The position numbers and the translations under genes were made by a program. A stretch of 61,894 nt of DNA from assembly GCF_014698445.1 (NCBI RefSeq), contig NZ_JACJSZ010000016.1, forward strand, positions 1-61,894, written 5' to 3'. The notes below the pieces were generated by a model, which saw only the letters and a program-made list of their open reading frames with translations, was not told the DNA's origin and made no database searches. Position 1 is the first letter of the stretch. Every line of letters starts with the position of its first letter. Of this stretch, positions 46,111-55,126 are shown one piece after another. This DNA is from Microcystis elabens FACHB-917 (GTDB taxonomy: Bacteria; Cyanobacteriota; Cyanobacteriia; PCC-6307; Cyanobiaceae).

Positions 46111-46773
46111 ATGCCCGGGATCATCGCAAGCCCCCTTCTGCTGGTGGTGCATGGCCGTGCCGGTGGCGTCATTCCCGCCGAACTGCAGGCCCTGGCTGGG
46201 GACCTGGAGGCGGGGCGCGGAGCTGCGGTGGGCCTGGAGGCCCTGACGGCGGTGGAGCCGCCGGCCCCCCCCTGCGGCAGTGGCGGCGTCCCGCTGGCGC
46301 TGGTGCCCCTGTTCCTCCTGCCCGGCAGCCATGTGCGCCGGGACGTGCCGCGGATCGCCGAGCGCTGCCGCCGGCACGGGCCCGTGCGGCGCCTGCCGTT
46401 CCTGGGGGCCTGGCCGGCCTGGCAGCGGGCCCTGGCCGCCGAGCTGGCGGCGCTGGCGGCAGCGGTGGAGGCGACGCCGGGCGGACCGCCGGCGACGCAG
46501 CGTCCCTTGCTGCTGCATCACCCGCTGGAGGGTCCGCTGGCGGCGGCGTTCCTGGCCCACCTGGAGGCCGTCACCGGTGCCCGCTGTCACCCCACTTCAT
46601 ACAGTGCCACCACTCCCGAGGACGCTCCGCTGCCCCTGCCTGGCCCCGCCCTGCCCCTGGCCCTGGCGGCCAACCGGCTCACGGACGCCATGCCGCCGTC
46701 CCTGGGGCTGCCGCTGCTGCAGCGGCCCCGGTTCAGGGCCGTGGTGCTCGACGCCCTGATGGCGTTGCCATGA
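46111..46773 (+). CDS. cbiX: Sirohydrochlorin ferrochelatase, CbiX/SirB-like
   Basis: This 220-residue protein begins SPLLLVVHGRAGGVIPAEL, the metal-binding His segment of CbiX-type chelatases, and has LVPLFLLPGSHVRRDVPRI, the second family motif. It would insert iron into sirohydrochlorin to make siroheme for NirA. It overlaps cobA by ATGA, the gene for the preceding methylation step, which supports the role. ATG 46111 is preferred over a GTG at 46090. The sequence is divergent within the family. Confidence 0.78.
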   Translation: MPGIIASPLLLVVHGRAGGVIPAELQALAGDLEAGRGAAVGLEALTAVEPPAPPCGSGGVPLALVPLFLLPGSHVRRDVPRIAERCRRHGPVRRLPFLGAWPAWQRALAAELAALAAAVEATPGGPPATQRPLLLHHPLEGPLAAAFLAHLEAVTGARCHPTSYSATTPEDAPLPLPGPALPLALAANRLTDAMPPSLGLPLLQRPRFRAVVLDALMALP

Positions 46774-47579
46774 CCGAGCCCACCCTGCCTCTCGATGCGG
46801 ACGACGGCCCCGGAACCGTCTACTTGGTGGGGGCGGGCCCGGGGGACCCGGACCTGCTCACCCTGCGGGCCCACCGGCTGCTGCAGCAGTGCGACGCCCT
46901 CGTCTACGACTCCCTGGTGCCCACCGCCCTGCTGGATCTGGTGCCCCAGGGCTGTGAGCGGCACTTCGTGGGGAAGCGCCGCGGCCACCATTCGGTGCCC
47001 CAGCCCAGCACCAATGCCATGCTGCGCGAGCTGGCCGGCCGCCGGCGGCTGATCGTGCGCCTCAAGGGCGGCGATCCGTTCCTGTTCGGCCGCGGCGGCG
47101 AGGAGGCGGCCCACCTGGCGGCCCACGGCATCCCGGTGCAGGTGGTGCCTGGGGTCACCGCCGGCATCGCCGCCCCCGCCTATGCCGGCATCCCGGTCAC
47201 CCACCGGCGGGCGGGGTCGAGCGTCACCTTCGTGACCGGCCATGAGGAGATCGACAAGCGCCGCCCCGGCGTCGACTGGCGCGGCCTGGCCCGCAGCAGC
47301 GACGGCCTGGTGATCTACATGGGCCTGCACAACCTGCGGCACATCATTGCGGAACTGATCGAAGGCGGGCTGCCCCCCGCCACGCCCGCCGCCGTGATCC
47401 AGCAGGGTACTGTGCGGGGCCAGCGGCAGCTGGTGGCCACCCTGGCCGTGCTGGCCGACCGGGTGGAGGCCGAGGCCTTCGCTTCACCCTCGATCGTGGT
47501 GGTCGGAGCGATGGTGCAGGAGCGGGTGCCGTCCTGCGCGCCGTCGCCCGCCGATGTGGCGATGCCGATACCCTTCTGA
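46770..47579 (+). CDS. cobA: Uroporphyrinogen-III C-methyltransferase
   Basis: This 269-residue SAM-dependent enzyme methylates uroporphyrinogen III to precorrin-2, the branch point to siroheme and cobalamin. Signature motifs are YLVGAGPGDPDLLTLRA (about 18-34), RLKGGDPFLFGRGGEEA, VVPGVTAGIAAPAYAGIPVT and VIYMGLHN. It is the single-function SUMT type, with no CysG dehydrogenase/chelatase domain, so a separate precorrin-2 dehydrogenase is needed. It is coupled to the CbiX-like gene and is 20 bp ahead of modA. Confidence 0.95.
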   Translation: MTEPTLPLDADDGPGTVYLVGAGPGDPDLLTLRAHRLLQQCDALVYDSLVPTALLDLVPQGCERHFVGKRRGHHSVPQPSTNAMLRELAGRRRLIVRLKGGDPFLFGRGGEEAAHLAAHGIPVQVVPGVTAGIAAPAYAGIPVTHRRAGSSVTFVTGHEEIDKRRPGVDWRGLARSSDGLVIYMGLHNLRHIIAELIEGGLPPATPAAVIQQGTVRGQRQLVATLAVLADRVEAEAFASPSIVVVGAMVQERVPSCAPSPADVAMPIPF

Positions 47580-47599
47580 GGCTGCCGTCTCCGCCGCCG

Positions 47600-48409
47600 A
47601 TGGCCCTGCCCCTGCCCCGGCGCGCAGCGGTGGCGGCCCTGCTGGTCCCCCTGTTCGCCGGTGCCTTGGTGGCGGCGGCGGGAGGCCGGGGGGCCAGGGC
47701 CGCGGCCTCGCCGCTGCTGGTGAGCGCGGCGGCCAGCCTCTCTGGCCCCCTGCAGACCCTGGCGGTCCCCTTCGCCAGGGAGCAGGGGGAGGCGCCGCCC
47801 CGTTTCAACGTCGGCGCCTCCGGCCTGCTGCAGCAGCAGATCCAGCAGGGGGCACCGGCGGATGTGTTCCTCTCCGCCGGCAGCCGGCCGATGGACACCC
47901 TGGAGCGCGCCGGCCTGCTGCTGGCCGGCAGTCGCCGGGATGTGCTGGGCAACCGGCTGGTGCTGGTGGTGCCGGCCCGGGCGCCGCGGCGACCCCTGGC
48001 GATCGCCGGGCTGGCGGCACCCAGGGTGGGGCGCATCGCCATCGGCGACGGCACGGTGCCGGCCGGCGATTACGCCCGCCAGGTGCTGGCCCACTTCGGG
48101 CTCACCGCGGCCGTGGCGCCGAAACTGGTGCCGCTGGGATCGGTGCGGGCCGTGGCCCGGGCGGTGGCCGCCGGCAACGTGGATGCCGGCTTCGTGTACC
48201 GCAGCGATGCGGTGCAGCTGGGGGGGCTGCGGGTGGTGGCCACCGCTCCCCTTTCCAGCCATGCCCCGATCCGCTACAGCGGCGCGGTGCTGCGCCGCAG
48301 CCGCCAGCCCCGGCTGGCCCGCGCCTACCTGCAATCCCTCGGCAGCCCCGCCGCCCGGAGCCTGTTCCGCCGTGAGGGGTTCGAGATCCTGCCCGGTCGG
48401 GCCCCCTGA
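47600..48409 (+). CDS. modA: Molybdate ABC transporter substrate-binding protein
   Basis: This 269-residue secreted protein has a signal peptide (basic start, then AALLVPLFAGALVAAAG) and the ModA ligand-binding pattern. SAAASLSGPLQTLA provides the first oxyanion serines, FNVGASGLLQQQIQQGAPADVFLSA the second (read in two parts), and DAGFVYRSDA lies near the C-terminus. It binds molybdate, and perhaps tungstate, in the periplasm for ModBC. It overlaps modBC by one base (TGATG). Molybdenum is needed here for NarB. Confidence 0.93.
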   Translation: MALPLPRRAAVAALLVPLFAGALVAAAGGRGARAAASPLLVSAAASLSGPLQTLAVPFAREQGEAPPRFNVGASGLLQQQIQQGAPADVFLSAGSRPMDTLERAGLLLAGSRRDVLGNRLVLVVPARAPRRPLAIAGLAAPRVGRIAIGDGTVPAGDYARQVLAHFGLTAAVAPKLVPLGSVRAVARAVAAGNVDAGFVYRSDAVQLGGLRVVATAPLSSHAPIRYSGAVLRRSRQPRLARAYLQSLGSPAARSLFRREGFEILPGRAP

Positions 48410-50253
48410 TGGAGGCCGGCCCCGGCCTGTCGCCCCTGGTGCTGTCCCTGCGCAGCGCTGCCCTGGCGGTGCTGCTGGTGACCCCGGCCGGGTTCCTGGC
48501 CGCCGACCGGGTGCGGCGCTGGCGGGGGGCGCGGCGGGCCACGGCCGACCTGCTGCTGCTCTCGCCCCTGGTGCTGCCGCCCACGGTGCTGGGGTTCGTG
48601 CTGCTGCAGCTGCTCGGCCGCTACGGCCCCCTGGGGGAACCCCTGGCGCGGCTGGGGCTGGAGCTGGTGTTCCGCTGGCCCGCCACGGTGCTGAGCGCGG
48701 CGGTGGTGGCCTTCCCGCTGACGTACCGCACCCTGCTGGCCTCGCTGGAGCAGCTGGATCCCGGCCTGGAGGGGGTGGCCCGCAGCCTCGGGGCGGGGCC
48801 CTGGCGGGTGTGGCGGCGGATCACCCTGCCCCTGGTGCTGCCGGGGCTGGGGGCGGGCCTGAGCCTGAGCTACGCCCGGGCCCTGGGGGAGTTCGGCACC
48901 ACCCTGATGCTGGCAGGCAACATCCCCGGCCAGACCCAGACCCTGCCCCTGGCGATCTTCGCGGCCGTCGATGCCGGCGACCTGAACCGGGCCTGGGCAT
49001 GGACCGGCCAGGTGCTGCTGCTGAACGGGCTCTGCCTGGGGCTGGTGCAGCTGTTCCTCAGCCGCTCCCGCCGGCCCTGGCGCGCGACTGTCCCACCGGC
49101 GGACTCCGCCCGTCCGCCTGGGGCCGTCCCCGCCGCGACCCCCGCGACCCCCGCAGCCCTGACGTCCCTGCGTCCTCCCACCCCCTTCCGCCTCCGCTTC
49201 GATCTGCACCAGGGCCACGGGGACTTCCGCTTCGCCCTGGCCCATGACACCTCCTGCCGGCGGCTGGCCATCCTGGGACCCTCCGGGGCGGGCAAGAGCC
49301 TGCTGCTGCGGCTCCTGGCCGGGCTGGAGCGCCCCCGCAGCGGCAGGATCGAACTGAACGGCCGGGTGCTGTTCGATGCCGGGCGGTGCCTGGATCTGCC
49401 GCCGGAGCGACGCCGCATCGCCGTTGTGCTCCAGCACGATGCCCTCTTCCCCCACCTGAACGTGGCCGCCAACGTGGGCTTCGGCCTGGCCCACCTGCCG
49501 CCGGCCGAACGCCACGCCCGGGTGGCCGCCCAGCTGGCGGCGGTGGGGCTGCAGGCCCAGGCGCGGCTGTTCCCGAGCCAGCTCTCGGGCGGTCAGCAGC
49601 AGCGTGCGGCCCTGGCCAGGGCCCTGGTGACGGAACCGGATCTGCTGCTGCTGGATGAGCCCCTCTCCTCCCAGGACGCTCACCGCCGCCGCCAGCTGCA
49701 GCAGCTGATGGAGGACCTGCTCGACCGCTCCGGCATCCCCACCCTGCTGGTGACCCACGACATGGAGGAGGCCTACCGGCTGAGCGAGGAGCTGCTGGTG
49801 ATCGACGGCGGGGCGCTGCTGCGCCACGGGACCCGCCGGGAGGTCTTCGCGCACCCCGGGGCGGTGACGGTGGCCCGGCTGACGGGTTGCAAGAACATCT
49901 CGGCGGTGCAGCGGCTCGGCCCCACCCGGCTGCGGGCCCTGGCCTGGGGCCTCGACCTGGAGCTGCCGGATCCCCCGGAGGCGACGGTGACCCATGTGGG
50001 ACTGCGGGCCAACCACCTGGATCTGGCCGCCGCCCCCGGGCCCGGGGCGGCCCACCACTGGCCCTGCCGGGTGGTGCGGGTGAGCGAGGGGCCGCTGCAT
50101 GTCACCGTCTTCGTGGTGGCGGAGGTGGCGAGGGAGGTGGCGCCGATCCTGGTGGAACTGCGCCGGCGGGCCTGGGAGGCCCTGGGCCCGGAGGCGACCG
50201 CCGGCCCCCTGGTGCTGTCCCTGCCCGCGGGCTGCCTGCTGCTGCTGCGATGA
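48409..50253 (+). CDS. modBC: Molybdate ABC transporter, fused permease-ATPase
   Basis: This 614-residue protein fuses a ModB permease (about 1-225; five or six hydrophobic segments, [20 protein letters not shown] as the EAA loop, [14 protein letters not shown]) to a ModC ATPase (about 260-500; Walker A GPSGAGKS at about 290, [36 protein letters not shown]). A TOBE/Mop-type molybdate-sensing tail follows ([13 protein letters not shown]). ModB-ModC fusions are known in cyanobacteria. It overlaps moaC by ATGA, tying metal uptake to cofactor synthesis. Confidence 0.95.
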   Translation: MEAGPGLSPLVLSLRSAALAVLLVTPAGFLAADRVRRWRGARRATADLLLLSPLVLPPTVLGFVLLQLLGRYGPLGEPLARLGLELVFRWPATVLSAAVVAFPLTYRTLLASLEQLDPGLEGVARSLGAGPWRVWRRITLPLVLPGLGAGLSLSYARALGEFGTTLMLAGNIPGQTQTLPLAIFAAVDAGDLNRAWAWTGQVLLLNGLCLGLVQLFLSRSRRPWRATVPPADSARPPGAVPAATPATPAALTSLRPPTPFRLRFDLHQGHGDFRFALAHDTSCRRLAILGPSGAGKSLLLRLLAGLERPRSGRIELNGRVLFDAGRCLDLPPERRRIAVVLQHDALFPHLNVAANVGFGLAHLPPAERHARVAAQLAAVGLQAQARLFPSQLSGGQQQRAALARALVTEPDLLLLDEPLSSQDAHRRRQLQQLMEDLLDRSGIPTLLVTHDMEEAYRLSEELLVIDGGALLRHGTRREVFAHPGAVTVARLTGCKNISAVQRLGPTRLRALAWGLDLELPDPPEATVTHVGLRANHLDLAAAPGPGAAHHWPCRVVRVSEGPLHVTVFVVAEVAREVAPILVELRRRAWEALGPEATAGPLVLSLPAGCLLLLR

Positions 50254-50810
50254 GCGCCATGCTGGGGGCACCGTCCCGACGCTTCCGCCCCGGCATGAGC
50301 CAGCCCGGCCTCTCCCACCTCAACGCCGCCGGCCAGGTGCACATGGTGGAGGTGGGCGACCGGCCCGCCAGCGACCGCCGCGCCGTGGCCGAGGGCTGCA
50401 TCACCATGGCGCCCGAGGTGCTGGCCCTGGTGCTGGAGGGCCGGGCGGCCAAGGGGGATGTGCTGGCGGTGGCCCGGGTGGCGGCGATCCAGGGCGCCAA
50501 GCGCACCTGGGAGCTGATTCCCCTGTGCCATCCGATCGCCCTCACCGGCCTGGAGGTGCGGATCGAGCCGACCGCCGACGGCAGCGGGCTGCGGCTGGAG
50601 GCCAGCGCCCGCACCACGGGAGCCACCGGTGTGGAGATGGAGGCCCTCACGGCGGTGCAGGTGGGCCTGCTCACCCTCTACGACATGGTCAAGTCGGCCG
50701 ATCCGGCCATGACCATCGGCCCGGTGCGGCTGCTGCGCAAGGAGGGGGGACGGCGGGGCTCCTGGGAGCACCCCGCCGTCCGGGGACTGGCGGGGTCGAG
50801 CGATGGCTGA
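50250..50810 (+). CDS. moaC: Cyclic pyranopterin monophosphate synthase
   Basis: This 186-residue enzyme completes the first step of molybdopterin synthesis, forming cPMP with MoaA. Motifs are [18 protein letters not shown] (about 21-38), [31 protein letters not shown] with catalytic residues, and [23 protein letters not shown], read in parts. The ATG at 50250 overlaps the modBC stop. A later ATG at 50295 would remove a variable 15-residue leader. It overlaps moeA by eight bases. moaA itself is not in the window. Confidence 0.96.
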   Translation: MSAMLGAPSRRFRPGMSQPGLSHLNAAGQVHMVEVGDRPASDRRAVAEGCITMAPEVLALVLEGRAAKGDVLAVARVAAIQGAKRTWELIPLCHPIALTGLEVRIEPTADGSGLRLEASARTTGATGVEMEALTAVQVGLLTLYDMVKSADPAMTIGPVRLLRKEGGRRGSWEHPAVRGLAGSSDG

Positions 50811-52059
50811 ACCGTTCCCCCGCGAGGGCCTGCCCCTGGAGGAGGCCCGCCGGCAGGTGCTGGCGGTGCTGGCCCCGCTGGAGGGCCGCGAACGGCTCCC
50901 CCTGGCCGGCTGCCTGGGCCGGGTGAGCGCCGAGTCGGTGCGGGCTGCTGAGGCCGTACCGGGCTTTCGGGCCTCGATCATGGATGGGTATGCCATCGCC
51001 GACGCTGAGGCCCCCAGCCCTGGCCGCCGCTGGCGGCTGGTGGGCCGCTCCGCCCCCGGAGAGCCCCATGGCAAGGCACTGGCCGAGGGGGAGGCGATCC
51101 GGATCCTCACCGGCGCGCCGCTGCCCGAGGGGTGCCGGCGGGTGCTGCCCCAGGAGTTGGTGAGCCCCGAGGCCCCCGGCGACGGGGGCGGGGCCGAGGG
51201 GATCCGGCTGACGGGGGAGGCCGGCCCCAACCCCTGGATCCGCTCCCCCGACGAGGAGGCCGCCGCCGGCGCCGAGCTGCTGCCGGCCGGCGTGCGCCTG
51301 GGCCCGGCCGCCCTGGGCCGGCTGGCCAGCTGCGGGGTGGCGGACCTGGTGGTCAGCGCCCGGCCCAGGATCGGGCTGCTCGTCAGCGGCGATGAACTGG
51401 TGGGCGCCGGCAGGGCGCGCGGACCGGGCCAGATCTGGGAGAGCAACGGCACCCTGTTGCGGGCCCTGCTGGAGCGGCTGGGTTACTCCGTGGGGGAGCA
51501 ACGGGTGGTGGCCGACGATCCGGCGGCCCTCCGCCGCGCCCTGCTGGAGCTGGCCGCGAGCTGCGACGTGGTGGTGAGCACCGGCGGCGTCTCGGCCGGG
51601 GACAGCGACTGGATCCGGCCCCTGCTGGCCGAACTGGGGGAGGTGGCCTTCTGGAAGCTGTTCCTCAAGCCCGGCCGGCCCTTCGCCTTCGGCCGGCTGG
51701 GGCAGCGCCCCTTCTTCGGCCTGCCCGGCAACCCGGTGGCCGCGGCGATCACGGCCCTGCAGCTGCTCTGGCCGGCCCTGCAGCGGCTGGAGGGGGGCGA
51801 GGTGGTCCTGCTGCCCCGGCTCAGGGTGCGGCTGGCGGCGGCGCTGAAACGGGGCGGCGGCCGGCCCGAACTGGCCCGGGCACGGCTGCAGGTGGCGGCC
51901 GACGGCAGCCTGCAGGCACTGGTGGAGGGCAGCCAGGCCTCCTCCCGCATCGGCTCGATGCAGGGGGCCGACCTGCTGCTGGAGATCCCCGCCGAGGCCG
52001 GTGCCCTGGAGGAGGGGTGCGAGCTGTGGGCCCAGCTGCTGCGGCTGCCGCTGTTCTGA
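50803..52059 (+). CDS. moeA: Molybdopterin molybdotransferase
   Basis: This 418-residue enzyme inserts molybdenum into adenylylated molybdopterin. It shows the MoeA fold with [13 protein letters not shown] (about 57-69), [13 protein letters not shown], the domain with [25 protein letters not shown] (MPT-binding), and [11 protein letters not shown] with the C-terminal beta domain. Length is normal. A separate MogA-type adenylyltransferase is not seen in the window. It overlaps moaC and ends one base before the convergent PNPOx-family gene. Confidence 0.96.
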   Translation: MAEPFPREGLPLEEARRQVLAVLAPLEGRERLPLAGCLGRVSAESVRAAEAVPGFRASIMDGYAIADAEAPSPGRRWRLVGRSAPGEPHGKALAEGEAIRILTGAPLPEGCRRVLPQELVSPEAPGDGGGAEGIRLTGEAGPNPWIRSPDEEAAAGAELLPAGVRLGPAALGRLASCGVADLVVSARPRIGLLVSGDELVGAGRARGPGQIWESNGTLLRALLERLGYSVGEQRVVADDPAALRRALLELAASCDVVVSTGGVSAGDSDWIRPLLAELGEVAFWKLFLKPGRPFAFGRLGQRPFFGLPGNPVAAAITALQLLWPALQRLEGGEVVLLPRLRVRLAAALKRGGGRPELARARLQVAADGSLQALVEGSQASSRIGSMQGADLLLEIPAEAGALEEGCELWAQLLRLPLF

Positions 52060-52060
52060 G

Positions 52061-52642
52061 TCAGTCACCGGCGGCGTCCGGTGCTCCGAGGGCGGCGATC
52101 GGTGCCGGGATCGGCGCGGGGAGGCCGTCGATGCTGCGGCGGTTCTTGCGCTTCCAGTAGCGCTCCAGGCCCTCGTTGCCTTTGCGGCGGGCCCAGGCGT
52201 CGAGCTCGGTGCGGTCGCCCCCGTAGCTGTAGCGGGGCACCGCCATGCCGCAGGAGGTCTGGACCCGTTCGATGGCCAGATCGAAGATCTGGCGGGCGCC
52301 GGCCAGGGGCTCGAAGTGGCCGTACAGGGCCTCCCAGCCGGCCTCACCGCGCTGGATGGCGCGGGCGGTGCCGTAGAGCCGCAGGATCTGGGGCGGCCCC
52401 TCGAAGGCGCAGAACATCAGCGTCATGCGCGGGCAGGCCTGCACGTGGGCGGCGGTCTCGTTGCCGCTGCCGGTGAGGTTGAGCCAGATCACGCGGCGTT
52501 CGTCGAGCACCCGCAGCGCATCGCGCCCCTTGGGGGACACGTTGACCGTGCTGTCGGCGGTGGCGGTGCCGACGAAGAAAATCCTCTGGCTCTCGATGAA
52601 GGCGACCTGGTCGGCGCTGAGGGCGTCGCTGGACTGGCCCAT
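52061..52642 (-). CDS. Pyridoxamine 5'-phosphate oxidase-family protein
   Basis: This 193-residue protein has a split-barrel flavin-binding start (SADQVAFIESQRIFFVGTA, VNVSPKGRDALRVLD) and the family's C-terminal MAVPRYSYGGDRTELDAW region, as in uncharacterised PNPOx-like proteins that bind FMN, haem or F420. True vitamin B6 oxidase activity is not implied. The start may be 52642 or the ATG at 52684, which overlaps the moaE stop (ATGA) and would add 14 low-complexity residues. It follows moaD and moaE in an operon. Confidence 0.82.
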   Translation of the reverse strand: MGQSSDALSADQVAFIESQRIFFVGTATADSTVNVSPKGRDALRVLDERRVIWLNLTGSGNETAAHVQACPRMTLMFCAFEGPPQILRLYGTARAIQRGEAGWEALYGHFEPLAGARQIFDLAIERVQTSCGMAVPRYSYGGDRTELDAWARRKGNEGLERYWKRKNRRSIDGLPAPIPAPIAALGAPDAAGD

Positions 52643-52680
52643 GGAAAAGGTTGCGAGGGGAAGGGGGGGCAGGCACGGGT

Positions 52681-53202
52681 TCATAGCGGCGTGTTGCCGG
52701 CCACCCAGGTGCCGCTGCCGCCGCTCCACTCCCGTTTCCAGAAGGGGGCGTGGTGCTTGAGATCCTCCAGCAGCTCCTGGACGCAGCGCTGGGCGGGACC
52801 GCGGCGGTCGGCCTGGACGGCCACCAGCACGATCGCCTCCCCCGGCCGCACCCGCCCCACCCGATGCGCCACCAGCACGGCGCCCGCCCCGTGGTGAGCC
52901 GCGCCGGCGGCAGCCAGGGTCCGCAGCTGGACCTCGGTCATGCCGGGGTAGTGCTCCAGTTCCAGGGCTTCCAGGGGCTCGCCGGCGGCGGTGGTGGGGC
53001 GCACGCGGCCGATGAAGTGACTTTCCGCCGCTGCGTCCGTGGCGCCGGACGCAGCGGTCGCCAGGCTTCGCTGCCAGGCGGCCAGCCGCTCCAGCGGCTG
53101 GAAGGGTTCCTCCAGAAGCTGTACCACGATCGGGCCGGCAGGGTCGATGGGGCCGGCAGGGTCGATGGGGCCGGCAGGTTCGGCGGGGCGGGCGGTGGTC
53201 AT
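52681..53202 (-). CDS. moaE: Molybdopterin synthase catalytic subunit
   Basis: This 173-residue protein carries the MoaE features SHFIGRVRPTTAAGEPLEALELEHYPGM (read in two parts), HRVGRVRPGEAIVLVAV and the lysine pair near the end in KHHAPFWKREW, which forms the active site. With MoaD it converts cPMP to molybdopterin. The first 30 residues are an unusual PAGPID repeat of three partial copies, encoded by an 18-bp DNA repeat, ahead of the normal start of homology at VVQLLEEPF. It lies 3 bases after moaD. Confidence 0.94.
   Translation of the reverse strand: MTTARPAEPAGPIDPAGPIDPAGPIVVQLLEEPFQPLERLAAWQRSLATAASGATDAAAESHFIGRVRPTTAAGEPLEALELEHYPGMTEVQLRTLAAAGAAHHGAGAVLVAHRVGRVRPGEAIVLVAVQADRRGPAQRCVQELLEDLKHHAPFWKREWSGGSGTWVAGNTPL
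53132..53176. repeat. 18-bp tandem repeat in the moaE 5' region
   Basis: The unit GGGCCGGCAGGGTCGATG occurs twice in full (53132-53149 and 53150-53167), followed by a half copy (53168-53176). It encodes the repeated PAGPID residues of the MoaE N-terminus and looks like a recent slippage expansion that keeps the frame. Confidence 0.9.
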
Positions 53203-53205
53203 CGA

Positions 53206-53535
53206 TCAGCCTCCGGTGATCGGCGGCAGAAAGGCCACCTCGTCGCCGGGGGAAAGGGGACTGTCGGGATCGGCGAAGACCTGGTTGATGGCCACCCGGA
53301 TCGTGGCCGGCAGCCCGGCGTCTCCACCGCCACTGCCACTGCCACTGCCACTGCCACTGTCGCTGTCACTGCCATCGCCTGCGTCCAGGGCCAGCTCCCG
53401 CCAGAGCGCGGCGGCGGTGGCGCGCCGGCCATCGGGGAGGGCGTCGAGGGAGATGAGGCGGTCGCCCCAGCCAGCCCGTTCGCGCAGAACGGCGAACAGC
53501 CGCACGCGCAGGGGGGGGGCGCTCTGGTGGGTCAT
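53206..53535 (-). CDS. moaD: Molybdopterin synthase sulfur-carrier subunit, with Gly-Ser insertion
   Basis: This 109-residue ubiquitin-like protein ends in the required Gly-Gly (LPPITGG), the site of C-terminal thiocarboxylate formation. VRLFAVLRERAGW and IRVAINQVFADPDSPLSPGDEVAFLPP (read in parts) are standard. Typical MoaD proteins have about 81 residues. Here a 24-residue Asp/Ser/Gly linker is inserted between the helix ending WRELAL and the strand ATIRVAINQ, from a hexanucleotide repeat. The linker lies in a surface loop, so function is probably kept. moaE starts 3 bases later. Confidence 0.92.
   Translation of the reverse strand: MTHQSAPPLRVRLFAVLRERAGWGDRLISLDALPDGRRATAAALWRELALDAGDGSDSDSGSGSGSGSGGGDAGLPATIRVAINQVFADPDSPLSPGDEVAFLPPITGG
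53324..53377. repeat. Hexanucleotide repeat inside moaD
   Basis: CCACTG occurs five times without error (53330-53359), flanked by degenerate copies (CCACCG before; TCGCTG, TCACTG and CCATCG after). On the moaD strand it encodes alternating Gly and Ser, then Asp-rich residues. Six-base units keep frame, so copy number may vary between strains. Confidence 0.92.
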
Positions 53536-53608
53536 GGGGGCTGCCTGGGCTGGGCCTTCGCCATGGTGGCGGCGGAGACGGCGAAAGCGGCGGTGGCTGC
53601 TGAGCCCG

Positions 53609-53893
53609 TCAGGCGGAAAGGCCGACCTGGCTGTGCAGGGACCGGCAGACCACCCGGTTGCGGCCATGGCGCCTGGCTTCGGAGAGGCAGTCGTCGGCCA
53701 GCTGCAGCATCCGGTCGGCGTCGCACACCGCCGCCGAGGGCGGATCCCAGGCCGCGATGCCGATGCTGACGGCAGATTCCTCACTCCCCAGCCGGGTCAG
53801 GTGGTGCAAGCCTTCTCCGGACCCTTCGGCATGGCGGGCCTGAGGGTGAGTTTCGCCACCTCTGAGGTCCTGCTCGCCGAGGCCCTCGAGCAT
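53609..53893 (-). pseudogene. GGDEF-domain relic, C-terminal part
   Basis: The second half of this frame (ESAVSIGIAAW, DADRMLQLADDCLSEARRHGRNRVV in two parts) matches the last 60 residues of GGDEF domains. The first half has no GGDEF similarity and no catalytic motif. It is a remnant of a diguanylate cyclase gene. A complementary N-terminal relic lies on the opposite strand at about 56159-56420. Confidence 0.65.
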
Positions 53894-53909
53894 CTGGCGG
53901 CCGGCCTGA

Positions 53910-54737
53910 TCAGTGCAACAGCTGCACCGGATCCCCCACCGCGATCGGACCGGGGGTCACCACGCTGAGGCGGATGCCGGCCACAACGCCGTTGTGGCGG
54001 GCTGTGGCCCGCAGGATCTCCAGGCTCTCTTCCAGGGCACCCTGGGCCAGGGTGGTGACGACGCAGCGGGGGCAGCCGCCGTCGACCCGCAGCACCAGCT
54101 GCTCGCCGATCTGCAGGCAGGATCCGCTCCAGGCCTGCTCCACGAAGCCGGTGGCCTCCGGCGGCGTGGCGATCAGCAGGTTGGGGCGGAAGCGCTCGAC
54201 GGCGAAATCCAGCTGGGGCTCGAGCTGCCGCAGCCGTTCCAGGGTGGCGGTGGTGAGGGCATGGATGGGGCAGGCATCGAAGAAGGTGCCGGCGGGCAGC
54301 TCCAGGGCGTTGGTGACGTCCTGAAAGGCGCGCCCTTCCACCGGCGGCCAGTACTGGTCGAGGCTGGCGCCCTCCGGGGGGGTGTCCAGCAGGCTCACCC
54401 GGCGGCCGAAGTACTCAGTGAAGACGGCGCCGACGTCGTCATCGGCGCTGCAGAGTTCGGCGGCGCCGTTGGCCTCGCGGGGCCCGATCAGCACCGCTGG
54501 CAGGGGCGCCCCCGGCGCCGGCTCCTCCCGGAAGCGGGCCCGGTAGTGGAGCAGGCCCTGCCAGAGCCGCGGGTTCTTGGCGCTGGCCACCCGGCCGCTG
54601 GCGTGGTCCCAGAGGGCGTAGGCCCGGTCGCCCCGGATGCCGCGGGGATCCACCTCCAGCGTGCTGGGGGAGTCCCCGAGCATCGACTTCACCGGATAGC
54701 GCCAGAGCGCCTGCACCGTTCCCACCCGATCCTGCAA
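53910..54737 (-). CDS. MOSC-domain protein with N-terminal beta-barrel
   Basis: This 275-residue protein starts VQALWRYPVKSMLGD, the MOSC N-terminal barrel signature, followed by GIRGDRAYALWD. The MOSC domain itself (about 140-270) contains RFRPNLLIATPPE and GGCPRCVVTTLAQG with the conserved cysteine. MOSC domains carry sulfur to molybdenum cofactor or reduce N-hydroxylated compounds in mARC-type enzymes. Its position beside the moa genes fits a molybdenum role, but the substrate is unknown. Length is normal for this group. Confidence 0.9.
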   Translation of the reverse strand: MQDRVGTVQALWRYPVKSMLGDSPSTLEVDPRGIRGDRAYALWDHASGRVASAKNPRLWQGLLHYRARFREEPAPGAPLPAVLIGPREANGAAELCSADDDVGAVFTEYFGRRVSLLDTPPEGASLDQYWPPVEGRAFQDVTNALELPAGTFFDACPIHALTTATLERLRQLEPQLDFAVERFRPNLLIATPPEATGFVEQAWSGSCLQIGEQLVLRVDGGCPRCVVTTLAQGALEESLEILRATARHNGVVAGIRLSVVTPGPIAVGDPVQLLH

Positions 54738-54884
54738 GCCCGTTGCCTGTCATCGCAAGTGAACTCTGGGGGGGAGGCGCGACAACGCCGGTAGCAGCAC
54801 CTACCTTCCGCAGGACCGGCTCCAGGCCCTCGGGTCGCCACCCCTCTCCTGCCGCGAGGACCCGGTCTGCATCCGGCCCACGCC

Positions 54885-55070
54885 TCAGGGGCTCCAGAAG
54901 CCGCGGGAGTTGAGCCACAGCCCCAGCACCACCAGGGGCAGCAGGAAGCCCGCCAGGATCTGCAGCCGCGGCCGCAGGCCGGGGGGCTCCGATGGGGCAC
55001 CGGCCACGTCCGGGCGGGGAGGCGTGCCCTTGCCATGGGCGGGTGGGCGTCGGCGCGATCGCGAGGCCAT
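54885..55070 (-). CDS. Small protein with C-terminal membrane anchor, 61 aa
   Basis: The first 35 residues are Arg/Pro-rich and probably disordered. Then QILAGFLLPLVVLGLWLNSRGFW forms one membrane segment (read in two parts) near the C-terminus, as in tail-anchored proteins. No family is recognised. ATG at 55070 is preferred, with another at 55091. It may be a real small cyanobacterial protein or chance. Confidence 0.4.
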   Translation of the reverse strand: MASRSRRRPPAHGKGTPPRPDVAGAPSEPPGLRPRLQILAGFLLPLVVLGLWLNSRGFWSP

Positions 55071-55126
55071 GGGCTCCGGCGGTGGGACCACAATTCTTCA
55101 CCAGCACCTGCTCGAGCGAAAGACGA

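Noticed and set aside
53324..53377. CRISPR-like or regulatory repeat array
   Set aside because: Units are contiguous hexamers without spacers and lie in frame inside moaD, so this is a microsatellite.
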